64,000 bases of DNA, taken from Wenyingzhuangia aestuarii (GTDB lineage Bacteria; Bacteroidota; Bacteroidia; Flavobacteriales; Flavobacteriaceae). The stretch is taken from contig NZ_JAATJG010000001.1 in NCBI RefSeq assembly GCF_011927765.1, positions 397,904 through 461,903 on the forward strand, in the 5' to 3' direction. Below the pieces are notes generated by a model that had not been told where the DNA came from, made no database searches, and worked only from the letters and a program-made list of their open reading frames with translations. A program made the translations under genes and the position numbers. Within the stretch, counting starts at the first letter, position 1; each line of letters opens with the position of its first letter. Positions 55,803 through 63,830 of the stretch are shown here, in pieces.

Positions 55803-56546
55803 ATGTCGATTTCTAAAAATCAAATCAAATTAATAACGAGTTTACAACAAAAAAAGTATCGTTCCCGTGAAGGTCTTTTTGTGGCTGAGGGGATAAAAGT
55901 TGTAGGAGAGTTTTTAAAATCGGATTTTGAATTGCATAGTTTATTTTGCACGGAGGATGTTATTGCTACGTATCATAATTGTGGTCCTGTGACAATTTCT
56001 GAATTAGAGTTGAAAAAAATAAGTGTATTAAAATCGCCAAACAAAGTGCTCGCACTGTTTCAAATTCCAACTAAAAAAGGAGTAGATGATTTTGGATTAA
56101 AAGTAATGTTGGATGAAATAAATGATCCAGGAAACTTGGGAACCATTATTCGATTGTGTGATTGGTTTGGGGTAAAAGAATTAATCTGTAGTAAAACAAC
56201 AGTAGATTGCTACAATACCAAAGTAGTACAGTCTACCATGGGCTCTTTAACTAGGGTTGCTGTGCAATATGTTGATTTGGCCGAGTACATCAACACTTCA
56301 GAACAACCATTTTACATAACAGATATGGAAGGGGAAAGCGTATACACCGCAAAGCTCCCAGAAAATGGAATTATAATTATGGGGAATGAGGCAAATGGAG
56401 TAAGTGCTGAAATAGAAAATTTAGTGTCACAAAAAATTACCATTCCTAGGTATGGTGACATACAACAAACTGAAAGTTTAAACGTGGCAACAGCCACAGC
56501 AATTATTCTAAACGAATTTAGAAGGGCTACTGGAAAGTTAGGCTAA
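55803..56546 (+). CDS. SpoU/TrmH-family RNA 2'-O-methyltransferase
   Basis: About 247 residues from the ATG at 55803 (MSISKNQIKLITSLQQKKYR). An N-terminal substrate-binding domain precedes the SPOUT knot with motif 1 LDEINDPGNLGTIIRLCDWF, motif 2 IIMGNEANGVSAEI and motif 3 IPRYGDIQQTESLNVATATAI. It methylates a 2'-OH of rRNA or tRNA; the exact site is unknown. It is divergent from tamL and converges on porT, overlapping its 3' end by about 20 bases. Confidence 0.9.
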   Translation: MSISKNQIKLITSLQQKKYRSREGLFVAEGIKVVGEFLKSDFELHSLFCTEDVIATYHNCGPVTISELELKKISVLKSPNKVLALFQIPTKKGVDDFGLKVMLDEINDPGNLGTIIRLCDWFGVKELICSKTTVDCYNTKVVQSTMGSLTRVAVQYVDLAEYINTSEQPFYITDMEGESVYTAKLPENGIIIMGNEANGVSAEIENLVSQKITIPRYGDIQQTESLNVATATAIILNEFRRATGKLG

Positions 56547-57174
56547 GCAAAATAGCTCTAGACTTTAGGCTGCTTAAACTGCTTTTAGCAGTGCTTCCCA
56601 ATCCTTTGTATTCGTTGTTAAATCCGTAGATACCTCTAATAGAGGGAGAGAATTTAAAAAACGGAAAATAGAAACTAGTTCCCAAAGCGAGTTCCCCCAT
56701 AAAATTGTGTTTTGTCAATACAAAATCATTGGGTTTTGCTCCACCGTCTCCTATGTTTTTTTCTGCTGTAAAATTGTAGTTGTAAGAAACTCCTGTAGAG
56801 ATAAAAGCACTGGTATTGTTGATTCTCTTAGTTACAAATTTAAGAGAAATAGGTAGGTGAAAGTGTGTAGTAGGCATTTGAATAGTTTCTCCCGCAAGTG
56901 TTAGCTTGTTGGTAGTGCTAAAAACCCCAGGTTCTGCAATAACACTTATATATTCGTTCAAACGTAAGTCTGCCAAAACACCCAATTGAAATCCTGCTCC
57001 TGGACTAATACTGGCATTACTTCCTTCTAAAGCGTATCCTTTGTAATGCAAGCCTAAATAATATCCGTATCGAATACGAGTATGATCAAAATCTCCTAAT
57101 TGTGAAATTTTCTCCCTTTGCGCATAGCTAAATGTGCTGGTGATAAGAAGAAAAATGACAATAAAACGTTGCAT
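56527..57174 (-). CDS. porT: Type IX secretion protein PorT
   Basis: 215 residues with a signal peptide (RFIVIFLLITSTFSYAQ) and an eight-strand-like beta-barrel pattern (YGYYLGLHYKGYAL, TTHFHLPISLKFVTKR, NFMGELALGTSFYFP). The family and the neighbour menG agree with PorT (SprT in gliding flavobacteria), an outer membrane part of the Por/type IX system. The window also encodes two proteins with Por sorting domains that would use this system. It overlaps the menG stop by one base (TAATG), so the two are translationally coupled. Confidence 0.85.
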   Translation of the reverse strand: MQRFIVIFLLITSTFSYAQREKISQLGDFDHTRIRYGYYLGLHYKGYALEGSNASISPGAGFQLGVLADLRLNEYISVIAEPGVFSTTNKLTLAGETIQMPTTHFHLPISLKFVTKRINNTSAFISTGVSYNYNFTAEKNIGDGGAKPNDFVLTKHNFMGELALGTSFYFPFFKFSPSIRGIYGFNNEYKGLGSTAKSSLSSLKSRAILLSLTFQ

Positions 57175-57905
57175 TACTTAGTGGCTTTGTATATGGTAGA
57201 AACTCCAAAGGTAACAGGAAGATCTTCTACATTGTTAAATCCGTTGTCTTTTAAAATAGTATTAAATGCTTCTCCATAAGGAAAAGAATTGGCTGATTCT
57301 GATAAATAAGAATAAGCAATTTTATCTTTAGAAAACAATCTTCCTACCAAAGGCAAAATAACTTTGCTGTGAAATTGGTATCCTTGTTTAAAAGGAAATT
57401 TAGTAGGTACAGAAGTTTCTAAAACAATAAAAATTCCACCAGGTTTTAAAACTCTGTAAATTTCTTGCAGTCCTTTGTTTAAATTTTCAAAGTTTCGGAC
57501 TCCATAAGAAACGGTAATAGCATCAAAAAAATGGTCTTCGTAAGGAATGTTTTCAGAATCCCCCAAAACCAATTCTATAGAGGCTTCTAAACCTAAATTT
57601 TTAATTTTGTCTTTACCTACCTCAAGCATTCCTGCAGAAATATCTAAACCTACTACCTCGGCAGTAGGAATGGCTTTGCTTTGCATAATGGCCAAATCAC
57701 CAGTACCGGTAGCAATGTCAAGTATTTTTTTAGGGTTTGTTGCTTTTACAAGGCTAACTACTTTTTCTCTCCATTTCACATCAATTCCAAAAGTAATGAC
57801 TCTGTTTAAGCCGTCATAATTTCCAGAAATATTGTCAAACATATTAGCTACCTGATCTTTTTTAGTAGCATTAGAGTCTTTATAAGGTTTGATGGTTTTA
57901 GACAT
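57174..57905 (-). CDS. ubiE: Demethylmenaquinone methyltransferase
   Basis: 243 residues. The SAM motif ILDIATGTGDLAIM is near 62-75, with VVGLDISAGMLEVGK, ITVSYGVRNFENL and the C-terminal GVSTIYKATK, the MenG/UbiE signature. It makes menaquinone, the only quinone expected in this phylum. It sits 9 bases after nfu and is coupled to porT. Confidence 0.94.
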   Translation of the reverse strand: MSKTIKPYKDSNATKKDQVANMFDNISGNYDGLNRVITFGIDVKWREKVVSLVKATNPKKILDIATGTGDLAIMQSKAIPTAEVVGLDISAGMLEVGKDKIKNLGLEASIELVLGDSENIPYEDHFFDAITVSYGVRNFENLNKGLQEIYRVLKPGGIFIVLETSVPTKFPFKQGYQFHSKVILPLVGRLFSKDKIAYSYLSESANSFPYGEAFNTILKDNGFNNVEDLPVTFGVSTIYKATK

Positions 57906-57914
57906 AGATAAAGA

Positions 57915-58808
57915 TTAACCGTTGGCTGCAATTACATTGTTTATTTTATTAGGTAGCATTTCTTTAAGCATGGTTTCAATTCCATTTTTTAAAGTAATGG
58001 TAGAAGATGGACATCCACTACAAGCTCCTTGTAAAATAACATAAACGTCTTTGGTGTTTTCATCGTATTGTTGAAAAACAATGTTTCCTCCATCATTAGC
58101 TACGGCAGGTTTTACATGTTCTTCAAGAATATTGGCAATCTCTAAAGAAGTACCCTCTAGGTTTTCTATAGGAGTAGCTTCAATTTCTACCTTAGCCTTG
58201 GCAATAGAGGTATCAATAATAGTCTTGTCTGATTGTATATAATCTTTTAAGAAGTTTCTTAATTGAGTATTAACTTCTAACCATTCTACCATGTCGTTTT
58301 TAGTAATAGACACGTAGTTCTCAGAAATATAAACTTCTTCTACAAATGGGAATTCAAATAAAACCTGAGCAAGTGGAGAGTTTTTAGTCTCTTCTGCCGA
58401 TTTGTATTCATTGTCATCAGGTGTTAACATTTTGTTACAACCAAATTTCATCACCATAGGGTTAGGAGTACTTTCTGCATAGACTTCAATAGCCTTCTTT
58501 CTAGTTTCAGCTTTATCAGTTACAATGGTATTTCCTTCGTTTAAGTAGATTTCAATCAACTCTCTAATGTCGTTCTGAATAGCACTCCACTCAACAATAT
58601 CGTATTTTTCAATAGCAATAAAGTTAGCGCTAATAAAAACTTTACCTACAAAAGGAAGTTTAAACAACTCTTGAGAAATAGGAGATTCTTTAGCTTCATC
58701 AATATTGTTGAATTGATAGCTACCTCCTTGGGTAATTTGATTGTTGCTAACAAACTTAATGATGGAAGGATTGTTAGTTCCTTCTATGTTTATTTTATGT
58801 GTACTCAT
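57915..58808 (-). CDS. Nfu-type Fe-S cluster carrier with duplicated N-terminal domain
   Basis: 297 residues. Two tandem Nfu N-terminal domains are seen: the first about 6-95 (NPSIIKFVSNNQI, LPFVGKVFISANFIAI) and the second about 110-200 (TPNPMVMKFGCNKML, FPFVEEVYISENYVSI). The C-terminal NifU domain (about 215-297) carries C263-S-G-C266. The CxxC binds a [4Fe-4S] cluster for delivery to apoproteins. It is the first gene of the nfu-ubiE-porT run. Confidence 0.92.
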   Translation of the reverse strand: MSTHKINIEGTNNPSIIKFVSNNQITQGGSYQFNNIDEAKESPISQELFKLPFVGKVFISANFIAIEKYDIVEWSAIQNDIRELIEIYLNEGNTIVTDKAETRKKAIEVYAESTPNPMVMKFGCNKMLTPDDNEYKSAEETKNSPLAQVLFEFPFVEEVYISENYVSITKNDMVEWLEVNTQLRNFLKDYIQSDKTIIDTSIAKAKVEIEATPIENLEGTSLEIANILEEHVKPAVANDGGNIVFQQYDENTKDVYVILQGACSGCPSSTITLKNGIETMLKEMLPNKINNVIAANG

Positions 58809-58826
58809 CTCTCAAAAAAATTTGTA

Positions 58827-58834
58827 CAAAAGTA
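58827..58834 (-). promoter_or_regulatory. -7 element (TAnnTTTG) for the nfu-ubiE-porT operon
   Basis: The minus strand reads TACTTTTG 19 bases before the nfu ATG. Confidence 0.4.
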
Positions 58835-58904
58835 GGGTATTTATATTTAATGACCTTGTAATTTAATCAGTAGCTGTTACAGATAATAAGTCTAAATACG
58901 CTGA

Positions 58905-60281
58905 TTAAAAGATATAGGTATAGCTCATAATAAAACTACTGTTGTTGTTATCTATAGTGGCCGTATTTACAATGTTTCCATCATAAATATCGTAGCTACT
59001 GTCTTGACTGGTTTTCTGGTAAGCCAGATCTATTTTAGAATTCCCAAATCGATATCCCATTCCTAAAGACCCTGAGTATTTATCACCCAGTTTTAATATA
59101 TCAATATAGTTAGGATCCAAATTGTCTTTAAAAGGACTTTGTTCATATCCTGCTCCTCCTCTTAGGTGTAAGTTTCCTAAGCGTAGTTCTGCTCCAATAC
59201 TAACATTGCTCGTGTTTTGTAGTGCTTCTGTAAAATATTGATTGTCATCTCTAAATTCTGTAATCCCATCAAGGTTTAAGGAGTTGTATCCTTTATAAGT
59301 ATAATCAATATTAATAAAACCTAGGGTTCCTAAAACTACAGCAGCACTTGCAGTTACTTTGCTAGGGGTTCTTAAGCTATATTCTAAATAAGAATTGTCT
59401 ATATAAGGGTCAGCTGCATCAATTCCTTTGTTGGGAATACTAGCAATTAATTCAGTAACGTCATATTCTTCTAATACATTATAATACCAAGTAGGAGAGG
59501 TAACGGACAGTCCTAATCTAAGTTCGTGTATAGGTTTTACAATAATTCCTGCGTTGATGGAAAAACCACTTGCGTTTTGTGAGTTGTTTTGAATAGACAA
59601 TCCATCTAAAACGTTCCCGTCGTTATCTTCGTTTAGTTCATTCAGTTCAGTAGTTTGTGCAAAATTTAAGCTGTGAAAGTTCAATCCAGCTCCTAAAAAC
59701 ACATTGTCATCGTATTGTCCTGCCAAACTAAAGCTTAATTTAGAGGTTTTACCATCAATGGAGTTAAGCAAACGTTGACTTTGTGCATTGGTATATTCAT
59801 TAGTTGGATCATCATTTGGATGAATATAAAAAGTAGCATAACCACTATTTCCTTCATACAAATCTCGAGTATGAAAATCATTGGTTAATTGATAGTTTAC
59901 GGCAAAGGCTACTTTACTCCAACCACTATAAGAGTGAGTGTCGTTAAAGACAAAAACACCTCCAATTTGATCTAGGTTAAAACGGGTAGATTCATTTTGG
60001 GTTTGATTACCGTAATAGTTGTTACTATTACGGTAGTTGTGTATTCCTGTTGTAAAAGCAAATTCACCATGATTAAATATGGCAGCTCCAGCAGGGTTTA
60101 CTTGTATAGCGCTTAAATCTCCTCCAACAGCTCCCATAGAACCATTTAGTCCTACAAAACGTGCTGTTCCTAGTTTTTTTTCTGAAGAGAACAAAACACC
60201 TAAATCTGTATAATTGAATGTCTGGGCACTAGCACCTAAACTAAAGGTTGCAATAGCCAATAGGCAGATAATATTTTTCAT
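58905..60281 (-). CDS. FadL/OmpP1-like outer membrane transporter
   Basis: 458 residues. The signal peptide (CLLAIATFSLGASAQ) is followed by the FadL-type N-terminal pattern ARFVGLNGSMGAVGGDLSAIQVNPAGAAIF, here split over about 40-70. Barrel strands and a terminal aromatic strand SSFIMSYTYIF follow. Members transport hydrophobic compounds such as long-chain fatty acids across the outer membrane. It starts 12 bases after the Ser/Asn-rich lipoprotein gene, so the two probably form an operon. Confidence 0.85.
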   Translation of the reverse strand: MKNIICLLAIATFSLGASAQTFNYTDLGVLFSSEKKLGTARFVGLNGSMGAVGGDLSAIQVNPAGAAIFNHGEFAFTTGIHNYRNSNNYYGNQTQNESTRFNLDQIGGVFVFNDTHSYSGWSKVAFAVNYQLTNDFHTRDLYEGNSGYATFYIHPNDDPTNEYTNAQSQRLLNSIDGKTSKLSFSLAGQYDDNVFLGAGLNFHSLNFAQTTELNELNEDNDGNVLDGLSIQNNSQNASGFSINAGIIVKPIHELRLGLSVTSPTWYYNVLEEYDVTELIASIPNKGIDAADPYIDNSYLEYSLRTPSKVTASAAVVLGTLGFINIDYTYKGYNSLNLDGITEFRDDNQYFTEALQNTSNVSIGAELRLGNLHLRGGAGYEQSPFKDNLDPNYIDILKLGDKYSGSLGMGYRFGNSKIDLAYQKTSQDSSYDIYDGNIVNTATIDNNNSSFIMSYTYIF

Positions 60282-60293
60282 GTCTTTAAAGTT

Positions 60294-61157
60294 TTATCTT
60301 CTTCTAGAGCTGTTGCTGTTAGATCGGTAAGATGACGATCCATTGCTTCGAGAACTAGAAGAACTAGAGGATGAACTTGAATTGTTGTAGTAACTGCTTT
60401 TTGAAGAAGAGCTACTTGAGTTGTTGGTAGACGGTGTTCTTATGGAAGAACTATTGTTGTAAGAAGGTGATCTTCTGTAACTTTTAGTGGGCTGACTACT
60501 GCTGTTGCTACTACTATTGTTATAGTAACGGCTTCGAGAGTTAGAAGAACTAGAAGATGAGTTTTGATTACTGTTATTGTAATAACGACTATCGTTGTTA
60601 GAAGAACGATAGGTATTGCTATTGCTTCTTTTACTTTGGTTTTGTCTGTAATAATTGGTGTTGTTCTGACGGTAGTAATAATAAGGGTTTCCGTAAAAAG
60701 AACTATAATATGGAGAGTTCCAATAAGAATTATACTGATAACCAAATCCCCATGCCCAATCATTGTATCCGTAATAATTGTTCCATCCCCATGAGTTCCA
60801 TCTATTTCTACCTCCCCAAAAAGGATCGTTCCACCCCCATGAGTTTCCCCAGTAAGGGTCATAGGTGTTTACATAGACTTGAATATTTTGAGCATTGTCA
60901 TTTACATAAGAAGCTCTTGAATCCTTAATACTAGATGGAGGAATAGGTGCTGTATCTTCTAAAGTGATGCTATTAAGTCCATTTACACGATTCATTTCAT
61001 CGCTAAAAGCAGTGTTGGGAATGTGTTTAGGACTTTCGTAAATTCCATCAGTATAAGTGTAGTTCTGATAAAAAGTACAAGATGAAAACAGAAGACACAA
61101 CATTCCTATCAAAAAATAAGGAGTTATGTTGATATGTAGAAAGTTAGTGCTCTTCAT
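60294..61157 (-). CDS. Low-complexity lipoprotein with Tyr/Trp/Asn- and Ser/Asn/Arg-rich regions
   Basis: 287 residues from the ATG at 61157 (MKSTNFLHINITPYFLIGML), chosen because it places a lipobox LFSSC near 30; the frame is open 51 codons upstream but that part overlaps proS. After an ordered segment (about 31-110), residues about 110-180 are rich in Trp, Tyr, Asn and Gly (YWGNSWGWNDPFWGG), and about 180-287 are Ser/Asn/Tyr repeats with scattered Arg ending in SRRR. The tail should be disordered and basic. Function unknown. It heads the FadL-like operon. Confidence 0.75.
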   Translation of the reverse strand: MKSTNFLHINITPYFLIGMLCLLFSSCTFYQNYTYTDGIYESPKHIPNTAFSDEMNRVNGLNSITLEDTAPIPPSSIKDSRASYVNDNAQNIQVYVNTYDPYWGNSWGWNDPFWGGRNRWNSWGWNNYYGYNDWAWGFGYQYNSYWNSPYYSSFYGNPYYYYRQNNTNYYRQNQSKRSNSNTYRSSNNDSRYYNNSNQNSSSSSSNSRSRYYNNSSSNSSSQPTKSYRRSPSYNNSSSIRTPSTNNSSSSSSKSSYYNNSSSSSSSSSSRSNGSSSYRSNSNSSRRR

Positions 61158-61270
61158 AATACTTGTCATTTTATTGTTGAACAATGCAAAAAATAGTAGT
61201 TTTGCCAACCAAACCCTAAGAGGTTTAAGGATATTATTAAAATTACAACTTTTGTGCCAAAGAAATAGAT

Positions 61271-62749
61271 ATGGGGTCAAAATTAACGAGTAGGAGTACA
61301 GATTACTCAAAGTGGTATAACGAATTGGTTGTAAAGGCCGATTTAGCTGAGAATTCAGCCGTTAGAGGATGTATGGTGATTAAGCCATATGGTTATGCTA
61401 TTTGGGAAAAAATGCAGAATGAATTGGACAGAATGTTCAAAGAAACGGGGCATGAAAATGCGTATTTCCCGCTATTTGTTCCTAAAAGTTTGTTTGAAGC
61501 AGAGGAAAAAAATGCAGAAGGATTTGCAAAAGAATGTGCGGTAGTAACACATTATAGATTAAAAACAGATCCAGACAATCCAGGAAAATTAATTGTAGAT
61601 CCTAACGCAAAACTGGAAGAGGAATTAGTGGTTCGTCCTACCAGTGAAGCCATTATTTGGAATACCTACAGAGGGTGGGTACAGTCTTATAGAGATTTGC
61701 CTATCAAGATAAATCAATGGGCCAATGTAGTTCGTTGGGAAATGAGAACAAGGTTGTTTTTAAGAACGGCTGAGTTTTTATGGCAAGAAGGGCATACAGC
61801 TCATGCATCTAAACAAGAAGCTTTAGAAGAGACTTTACAAATGCAACAAGTATATGCCGATTTTGCAGAGAACTTTATGGCCATGCCTGTGGTAAAAGGA
61901 GTAAAGTCTGAAAGCGAACGATTTGCAGGTGCAGACGATACATACACTATTGAAGCTTTAATGCAGGATGGTAAAGCTTTACAAGCGGGAACTTCTCACT
62001 TTTTAGGACAGAACTTTGCCAAGGCTTTTGATGTGAAATATACATCTAAAGAAGGAAAGCAAGAACATGTTTGGTCTACTTCATGGGGAGTATCAACTCG
62101 TTTGATAGGTGGTTTAATTATGACTCACTCAGATGATCATGGTTTGGTATTGCCTCCAAAATTGGCTCCAATCCAGGTGGCAATTGTTCCAATATACAGA
62201 ACAGAAGAGCAATTAGAAGCAATTAGAGCTAAGGTTAACGAGATTTCTTCGGAACTAAAGGCAAAAGGAATTTCTGTAAAGTTTGATGATAGAGATACTT
62301 ATAAGCCAGGATGGAAATTTGCTGAATACGAACTAAAGGGTGTTCCTGTAAGAGTTGCTATAGGAGCAAGAGATTTGGAAAATGGAACTTTAGAAATAGC
62401 TCGTAGAGATACATTGGTAAAACAAAGTTATCAGCAAGAAGAGGCTGTAACTGTAATAGAAGGCTTGTTAGAGGAAATTCAAGAGAACTTGTTGAATAAG
62501 GCATTAGAGTACCGAAAAGAGCATACGACTTATGTGGAGTCTTTTGAGGAGTTTAAAGAGGCTATTGAGAACAAAGGAGGTTTTGTTGCCGCTCATTGGG
62601 ATGGGACAGAAGAAACAGAAGATAAAATTAAAGAAATAACCAAGGCTACAATTCGTTGTATTCCTCTAGCTTTTGAGGAGGAGCAAGGGCTTTGTGTGTT
62701 TTCAGGGAAGCCTTCAAACAAGCGTGTTTTGTTTGCAAAAGCTTACTAA
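61271..62749 (+). CDS. proS: Prolyl-tRNA synthetase, eukaryote/archaeal-like
   Basis: 492 residues. It is the short type without the bacterial insertion editing domain, with [10 protein letters not shown], class II motif 2 in [33 protein letters not shown] and the anticodon-binding region (about 300-400, [14 protein letters not shown]). A C-terminal zinc-like domain (about 420-492) ends RVLFAKAY. It charges tRNA-Pro. This ProRS type is usual in Bacteroidota. It is divergent from the lipoprotein operon. Confidence 0.96.
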   Translation: MGSKLTSRSTDYSKWYNELVVKADLAENSAVRGCMVIKPYGYAIWEKMQNELDRMFKETGHENAYFPLFVPKSLFEAEEKNAEGFAKECAVVTHYRLKTDPDNPGKLIVDPNAKLEEELVVRPTSEAIIWNTYRGWVQSYRDLPIKINQWANVVRWEMRTRLFLRTAEFLWQEGHTAHASKQEALEETLQMQQVYADFAENFMAMPVVKGVKSESERFAGADDTYTIEALMQDGKALQAGTSHFLGQNFAKAFDVKYTSKEGKQEHVWSTSWGVSTRLIGGLIMTHSDDHGLVLPPKLAPIQVAIVPIYRTEEQLEAIRAKVNEISSELKAKGISVKFDDRDTYKPGWKFAEYELKGVPVRVAIGARDLENGTLEIARRDTLVKQSYQQEEAVTVIEGLLEEIQENLLNKALEYRKEHTTYVESFEEFKEAIENKGGFVAAHWDGTEETEDKIKEITKATIRCIPLAFEEEQGLCVFSGKPSNKRVLFAKAY

Positions 62750-62781
62750 GAAAAAAAACTTTAAAATTTTTTTTAAAAAAC

Positions 62782-62812
62782 TTTGTAGAATTATAAAACG
62801 TGTGTATATTTG
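62782..62812 (+). promoter_or_regulatory. Strong promoter for tRNA-Glu/rpsT
   Basis: TTTG (62782-62785), a 19-base spacer, then TATATTTG (62805-62812): an exact match to the Bacteroidota TTTG-N19-TAnnTTTG promoter. Confidence 0.8.
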
Positions 62813-62857
62813 CAACCGCTAAAGCAAAAAGCACAGCTTTAAAGTTTAAGCTATAAT

Positions 62858-62929
62858 GGTCCGTTCGTCTAGGGGTTAGGACGCATGGTTTTCATCCATG
62901 TAACAGGGGTTCGATTCCCCTACGGACTA
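62858..62929 (+). tRNA. tRNA-Glu (TTC), copy 1
   Basis: A 72-base cloverleaf: acceptor GGTCCGT/ACGGACT with a G-U first pair, D arm GTCT/GGAC, anticodon stem CATGG/CCATG around TTTTCAT (anticodon TTC), T arm AGGGG-TTCGATT-CCCCT, discriminator A. CCA is not encoded. Confidence 0.96.
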
Positions 62930-62965
62930 CAATTTTTTTTTAGAATAAGATAACACATACATACG

Positions 62966-63217
62966 ATGGCAAATCATAAGTCAGCATTAAAGAGAATAAG
63001 AAGTAACAGCGCTAAGCAGGTAAGAAACAAATACCAGCACAAGACGACTAGAAACGCTGTTAGAGCTTTACGTAGTACAACAGATAAGACTGAAGCTGAA
63101 GGGCAGTTGTCTAAAGTTGTTGCTATGTTACAGAAGTTAGCTAAGAATAACATTATTCACAAGAATAAAGCAGCTAACATTCAGTCTAAGTTAACTAAGC
63201 ACGTAGCTTCTTTATAA
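62966..63217 (+). CDS. rpsT: 30S ribosomal protein S20
   Basis: 83 residues, Lys/Arg-rich, starting MANHKSALKRIRSNSAKQVR, with the usual S20 three-helix pattern. It binds 16S rRNA in the 30S body. It lies between two identical tRNA-Glu genes and is probably read from the promoter at 62782-62812 in one transcript tRNA-rpsT-tRNA ending at 63336. Confidence 0.96.
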   Translation: MANHKSALKRIRSNSAKQVRNKYQHKTTRNAVRALRSTTDKTEAEGQLSKVVAMLQKLAKNNIIHKNKAANIQSKLTKHVASL

Positions 63218-63229
63218 GAAACAAATAAT

Positions 63230-63301
63230 GGTCCGTTCGTCTAGGGGTTAGGACGCATGGTTTTCATCCATGTAACAGGGGTTCGATTCCCCTACGGACT
63301 A
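63230..63301 (+). tRNA. tRNA-Glu (TTC), copy 2
   Basis: Identical in sequence to copy 1 over all 72 bases. It starts 12 bases after the rpsT stop. Confidence 0.96.
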
Positions 63302-63302
63302 C

Positions 63303-63336
63303 AAAAATCCTTACTGTTATTCAGTAAGGATTTTTT
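63303..63336 (+). terminator. Terminator of the tRNA-Glu/rpsT unit
   Basis: AAAAATCCTTACTG pairs with CAGTAAGGATTTTTT. Confidence 0.92.
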
Positions 63337-63375
63337 CGCATGCATATATATGAAAGAATAAAACTGTGTTTTCTT

Positions 63376-63448
63376 GGATCATACCTAAAAGTTGTGTTTT
63401 AGGCAAAAATATTGGTGAGTCTAAATAGGAAGAATTCAACGTTTTTAA
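63376..63448. mobile_element. IS end remnant A (73 bases)
   Basis: It begins with GGATCATACCTAAAAGTTGT, the probable terminal inverted repeat, and contains the last codons of a transposase gene (minus-strand stop at 63399). It differs from copies B and C at several positions, so it is the oldest. Confidence 0.7.
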
Positions 63449-63830
63449 GGATCATACCTAAAAGTTGTGTTTTAGGCAAAAATATTAGTCAATCTAAAGA
63501 GGAAGAATTCAACGTTTTTAACACCTCTGAACTGAGCTCTAAAAGCTTTGATTTTGGCATTGAAAGATTCAGCAGCAGCGTTTGTACTTCTATTATTAAA
63601 GTAATTCAATATGGATCGATAATTATTATAGATGGAGTTTGCGACTGTATTAAAAGCCTTAAATCCTGATTTTTCTACTTGATTGTACCACTGTGCTAAC
63701 CTTGTGTATGCAATTTTTATTGATTTAGCTTGGTTAAATATATTTCTAAGACTTTGCACTAAGTCAAACGCTTTTTTGATATCTGGGTATTGTTGGAATA
63801 GAATTTTACTTCTTAAGTATTGATTTTGTG
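63449..63830. mobile_element. IS end fragment B (382 bases)
   Basis: Same left end as remnant A at 63449, extending 382 bases to the start of copy C. It holds the C-terminal part of a transposase gene. Confidence 0.75.
63472..63830 (-). pseudogene. ISL3-like (ISAon1-type) transposase, C-terminal fragment
   Basis: About 119 residues, open throughout: LFQQYPDIKKAFDL, LRNIFNQAKS and the diagnostic end NYFNNRSTNAAAESFNAKIK through FRGVKNVEFFLFRL. This is the C-terminal portion of DDE transposases of the ISL3/IS204-like group, including the catalytic Glu region (AAAESFN). The N-terminal part and first two catalytic Asp are missing, cut off at 63830 by copy C, so it cannot be active. The frame runs on for ten codons into copy C without an ATG. 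Confidence 0.85.

Noticed and set aside
60440..60862. Overlapping ORFs on both strands in the low-complexity lipoprotein gene
   Set aside because: They are Thr/Ile/Val-rich frames produced by AAC/AGT/TCA codon repeats of the real gene.
61158..61310. Longer start of the low-complexity lipoprotein
   Set aside because: It would overlap proS by 40 bases and put 51 residues before the signal peptide; the ATG at 61157 gives a proper lipobox.
63412..63669. Plus-strand ORF of 85 codons
   Set aside because: It is antisense to the transposase fragment, which has clear homology-type motifs on the minus strand.
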